Shown here: positions 61,248 through 64,000 of the stretch, piece by piece
Numbering within the stretch: position 1 is the stretch's first letter
Layout of the letters: every line of letters starts with the position of its first letter
From: Paracoccus aerodenitrificans
GTDB lineage: Bacteria; Pseudomonadota; Alphaproteobacteria; Rhodobacterales; Rhodobacteraceae
Direction of reading: 5' to 3'
DNA length: 64,000 nucleotides
NCBI RefSeq assembly: GCF_027913215.1
Contig: NZ_CP115784.1
Coordinates: 806,001 to 870,000, forward strand
The notes under the pieces: generated by a model
What the model saw: only the letters and a program-made list of their open reading frames with translations
Databases searched by the model: none
Told to the model about the DNA's origin: nothing
Made by a program: the position numbers and the translations under genes

Positions 61248-62069
61248 TCACGCCGCCGGACGGGGATAGGGGATTGGCGCGATCTGCGGCCCTGCATATT
61301 CGCTGAGGAACACCGCCGTCGCCCCCGGGTCCAACACAGGTGCCACAGCCTCACCCTGCACGATATTGCAGCCAAGCTGAGCCAGAAACCCGTGATCCTT
61401 GCGCGATTCGACCGTCTCGGCGACGGATTGGGCGCCAAACCGATCCGCAACCGCAAGCAGCGACAGGATCAGTCGACCGCTTTGAGGGGTGCTGTGGCAG
61501 TTTTCCAGAAATCCCGCAGGGATACGCAGCCGGGCGATTTCCGGATCGACTTCACCCAGAATTTGCAGCGCCATCTGGTCGAGGCAGTTCACTTCCACGC
61601 CACATCCGAACCGCGCCAGCAACGCCATGCCTTCAAGCCGAGTGTCACGCCCACCCGAGGAGGGTGCGCTGAAAATGATCCGCTGCGAGTCCATATCCTG
61701 ACGGTCGATTTCCCAGATCAGGGGCTGCGCAAGCTGCGCGGTTTCCGCAATTTCACGCGGCAGTTCGATCACCAGCGGAGGAGTCTTCAGCCCCTCATCC
61801 CGCCAGACGCTGTATTGCCGTAGTGCCGTGCACAGCGTTGTATATGCATCGCCTGCAAGATGAACCGGCGGAACCACCAAAAGGCTTGCGACAGTCCCGG
61901 TATCACAGCAAATCTGCGGTCGGAAACCAATGCGGGTCTCCTTTCGCGGGTCTTGCCGGTCGCCGTATCCCTGCGTCCTGACCGGGGCCGACCGCACGGT
62001 CGGGTTGTTCAAAAGCGCTGCATAAAGCCATGCCAATACACTGGATAATAAGCCGATAAGGCGCATCAA
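61248..62069 (-). CDS. Degenerate EAL-domain protein
   Basis: The 273-residue protein has an N-terminal hydrophobic segment (LIGLLSSVLAWLYAALL). The following domain has the shape of an EAL phosphodiesterase: FRPQICCDTGTV, ARLRIPAGFLENC, SVAETVESRKDHGFLAQLGC and NIVQGEAVAP. The metal- and c-di-GMP-binding residues are not kept: no EAL triad follows the first strand (SLLVVPPVHL), and the usual DDFG segment is missing. It is probably an inactive receptor or scaffold. It lies between ttcA and yidC in a conserved block. Confidence 0.75.
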   Translation of the reverse strand: MMRLIGLLSSVLAWLYAALLNNPTVRSAPVRTQGYGDRQDPRKETRIGFRPQICCDTGTVASLLVVPPVHLAGDAYTTLCTALRQYSVWRDEGLKTPPLVIELPREIAETAQLAQPLIWEIDRQDMDSQRIIFSAPSSGGRDTRLEGMALLARFGCGVEVNCLDQMALQILGEVDPEIARLRIPAGFLENCHSTPQSGRLILSLLAVADRFGAQSVAETVESRKDHGFLAQLGCNIVQGEAVAPVLDPGATAVFLSEYAGPQIAPIPYPRPAA

Positions 62070-62127
62070 GATTTCCGATTCGTATCCCGTACTTTCGGAA
62101 ACTTACATGATACAGGTTGTCCCGCAG

Positions 62128-63027
62128 TTAAATCTGCCTAAGATTGGGGACATCTTCATCGGTTTGCACAGCTTCTCCCGGCCATAATGCCGAAAATTCG
62201 AATAATTTCGGATCCAGAAGATGCGAGGGCCTTGTGTTCATAAGCGCTCGGAACATGACCTGACGCCGCCCCGGTGCGCGTGCCTCCCATTCATTCAGCA
62301 GCTTCTTGACCTGCGCACGCTGTAGACCTTCTTGCGAACCGCAGAGATCGCAGGGGATGATGGGGTAATTCATGTCGCGGGCGAATTTCTCGCAATCCGC
62401 TTCGGCGACATAGGCAAGCGGGCGCAGCACCAGCAGGTCGCCTTCCTCATTCAGCAGTTTCGGCGGCATCGTGGCCAGTCTTCCGCCGTGGAACAGGTTC
62501 ATGAAGAAAGTCTCAAGCATATCGTCGCGGTGATGACCCAATACGACGGCAGAGCACCCCTCTTCCCGCGCGATCCGGTAAAGATTGCCGCGTCTCAGCC
62601 GCGAACACAGGCTGCACATTGTGCCGCCCAGAGCGATCTTGTCGGTGACGATGGAATAGGTGTCCTGATATTCGATCCGGTGCTCCACGCCGCGATTCGA
62701 CAGAAACTCCGGCAGAACTGTTGCCGGAAATCCCGGCTGTCCCTGATCGAGATTACAGGCCAGAAGCTCGACCGGCAGCAGGCCACGCCATTTCAGCTCA
62801 TGCAGAATTGCCAGCAGCGTATAGCTGTCCTTCCCGCCCGAAAGACAGACCAGCCAGCGATCACCGGCCCGCAGCATGCCGAAATCCTCGATCGCGGCGC
62901 GGGTTTCGCGGACAAGCCGTTTGCGCAGCTTTCGAAACGCAGTTGTCTGCGGAGCACCGCGAAACAGCGCGTGAATCTCGTCGCCATCATCCCGGTCGCT
63001 TATGTCCAGATCGGAGACCTCGTTCAT
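62128..63027 (-). CDS. ttcA: tRNA 2-thiocytidine(32) synthetase TtcA
   Basis: This 299-residue PP-loop ATPase thiolates cytidine 32 in tRNA. The ATP-binding motif SGGKDS is at residues 63-68. The iron-sulfur cluster ligands are in [12 protein letters not shown] and IPCDLCGSQ, and a [19 protein letters not shown] block is present. GAGGAA precedes the ATG at 63027, which is preferred over ATG 63045. Confidence 0.95.
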   Translation of the reverse strand: MNEVSDLDISDRDDGDEIHALFRGAPQTTAFRKLRKRLVRETRAAIEDFGMLRAGDRWLVCLSGGKDSYTLLAILHELKWRGLLPVELLACNLDQGQPGFPATVLPEFLSNRGVEHRIEYQDTYSIVTDKIALGGTMCSLCSRLRRGNLYRIAREEGCSAVVLGHHRDDMLETFFMNLFHGGRLATMPPKLLNEEGDLLVLRPLAYVAEADCEKFARDMNYPIIPCDLCGSQEGLQRAQVKKLLNEWEARAPGRRQVMFRALMNTRPSHLLDPKLFEFSALWPGEAVQTDEDVPNLRQI

Positions 63028-63063
63028 CTGTTCCTCGCAACGCATTTCATCGTCGTGGATTTT

Positions 63064-63303
63064 CTAGCCATCATCGCCGGGCCGCTTCGGCACGGGATCA
63101 TATCCTTCGCCACCCCAGGGATGACAACGCAATATCCGGCGCAGCGTAAGCCATCCGCCACGCAATGCACCATGCTTCTCAAGCGCGTCGAGGGCATAGG
63201 CCGAGCAGGTCGGCTGAAAGCGGCAACCATGCCCGACCCAGGGGCTGAGCAGCAGACGATATGCACGGACGGGCAGGGCGGCGATATGGGCAAGCGGGCT
63301 CAT
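63064..63303 (-). CDS. yidD: Membrane protein insertion efficiency factor YidD
   Basis: The 79-residue protein has the family core AYRLLLSPWVGHGCRFQPTC then SAYALDALEKHG and the C-terminal RRILRCHPWGGEGYDPVP. It is a peripheral membrane protein that assists YidC. It overlaps rnpA by 4 bases, as usual. Confidence 0.94.
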   Translation of the reverse strand: MSPLAHIAALPVRAYRLLLSPWVGHGCRFQPTCSAYALDALEKHGALRGGWLTLRRILRCHPWGGEGYDPVPKRPGDDG

Positions 63304-63653
63304 TTCTGCGGGTTGCCTTCGTGGACGCGCCGCATCGCCTTAAGAAGATCCCGGCGCATATCGGCAAAATCATGCGAAACGGTTGCGTCGGGCCTGCCGA
63401 TCAGTACGTAATCCCATCCCGGACGTGCCGCATCGGGCAAAACATCGCGAGCCAGAGCCCGAAGCCGTCTTTTTGCGCGGTTACGAATCACGGCATTGCC
63501 GATTTTCTTCGAGCAGGTGAAGCCGATTCTGATCTGAGCGTCCTCAGCCTCGCCCGGATCGCGACGCCGGGCCTGCAACAGAAAACCGGGCATTCCCGCC
63601 CGGCGAGCCCGTGCCGCACGCAGAAAATCCTTCCGATGCTGCAGAGTGGACAT
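63300..63653 (-). CDS. rnpA: Ribonuclease P protein component
   Basis: The 117-residue basic protein binds the RNase P RNA and 5' tRNA leaders. The RNR signature region is IGFTCSKKIGNAVIRNRAKR then RLRALARDVLP. The start is placed at ATG 63653 (MSTLQHRKDFLRA), which fits the family N-terminus; the frame is open to 63737 without support. Confidence 0.94.
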   Translation of the reverse strand: MSTLQHRKDFLRAARARRAGMPGFLLQARRRDPGEAEDAQIRIGFTCSKKIGNAVIRNRAKRRLRALARDVLPDAARPGWDYVLIGRPDATVSHDFADMRRDLLKAMRRVHEGNPQK

Positions 63654-63782
63654 TCTGACCTGTCCGGTATCAAATAATGCCACCGCTTCCGTTCCATGCT
63701 GTATGATATCAGCATTCTGGGACGGAAGCGGCGGCAATTTTATTGTCCTGACTGGCGCAGAGTTGCGCCGGAAACAGACAGA

Positions 63783-63920
63783 TCAGGCCGACAGGCGTTT
63801 GCGGCCCTTGGCGCGACGGCGGTTCAGCACTGCGCGGCCGGCCTTGGTGGCCATGCGGGCGCGGAAACCGTGGCGGCGGGTGCGAACTAGGTTCGACGGC
63901 TGGAACGTGCGCTTCGACAT
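63783..63920 (-). CDS. rpmH: 50S ribosomal protein L34
   Basis: The 45-residue protein [20 protein letters not shown] continues with [20 protein letters not shown] and ends RLSA, clearly L34. It is too short for usual gene-length cut-offs. GTGGAG lies about 10 bases before the ATG at 63920. It is the first gene of the rpmH-rnpA-yidD-ttcA group read leftwards. TATGAT on its coding strand (63965-63970) could be the -10 box. Confidence 0.97.
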   Translation of the reverse strand: MSKRTFQPSNLVRTRRHGFRARMATKAGRAVLNRRRAKGRKRLSA

Positions 63921-64000
63921 CTTCTTACTCCACTTCTCGGGCGCGGAAGGTCTGGGCGAAGGGTATCATAACCCACCCCACGCGACCGCGTCGGTTAATT

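Overview
The window is high-GC alphaproteobacterial DNA, most likely from a Paracoccus-like member of the Rhodobacteraceae. The evidence is the gene order rpmH-rnpA-yidD-ttcA-(EAL)-yidC-MOSC-engB-argB at the right end, an alanine at the GyrA position equivalent to E. coli Ser83, a Coq10/RatA-type gene, and a TAXI-TRAP transporter. The genus is inferred from general familiarity with this gene order, not from a search. Two parts can be separated. Bases 1 to about 41920 are an integrated mobile region, and bases about 41921 to 64000 look like chromosomal backbone. The border is a 45-bp copy of the 3' half of a tRNA-Arg(CCG) gene at 41876-41920, next to a tyrosine integrase (40379-41695). This is the expected right attachment site of an integrative and conjugative element (ICE) whose left end and intact tRNA lie outside the window. 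Mobile region, left to right. (1) 1-10020: a complete P-type mating-pair-formation operon trbB-C-D-E-J-K-L-F-G-I with a DUF2274 gene at its end and the tail of a CopG-like regulator in front. (2) 10048-15655: four tightly spaced genes read as a candidate phage-defence operon: an AbiEi-like winged-helix protein, an AbiEii-like nucleotidyltransferase, a protein with a PD-(D/E)xK-like signature, and a large ABC/SMC-type ATPase with a CxxC hook motif and a C-terminal Rx5H motif. (3) 15662-17537: a large serine recombinase and a small upstream gene. (4) 17788-18653: a DUF1778/GNAT (TacAT-type) toxin-antitoxin pair with a palindromic operator. (5) 18992-19730: a decayed Sel1-repeat secreted protein gene. 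(6) 19849-31891: an unusual envelope locus. A periplasmic molybdopterin-fold protein, histidine kinase and response regulator are divergent from a run of small exported proteins, two PH-like membrane proteins, a polytopic membrane protein and an 855-residue von Willebrand factor A protein with tandem repeats. (7) 31893-37256: a dnaE2 fragment followed by an IS66-family element whose tnpC is split by a 2.56-kb serine-recombinase element. (8) 37713-40078: a DUF6880 protein and a metallophosphatase in one operon. (9) The integrase and attachment site. Backbone, left to right: dnaJ-like gene; AI-2E transporter and gyrA; dsbB; DedA; zinc metallopeptidase; Coq10/RatA; AhpD-like protein; TAXI-TRAP binding protein, fused permease and Usp; a small exported protein; DjlA-like protein; SixA-like phosphatase; and the rpmH-to-argB group read leftwards. 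The parts most likely to hold undescribed biology are the VWA/PGG exported-protein locus with its divergent sensory module and the four-gene defence-like operon. Functions for both are inferred from motifs and layout only.
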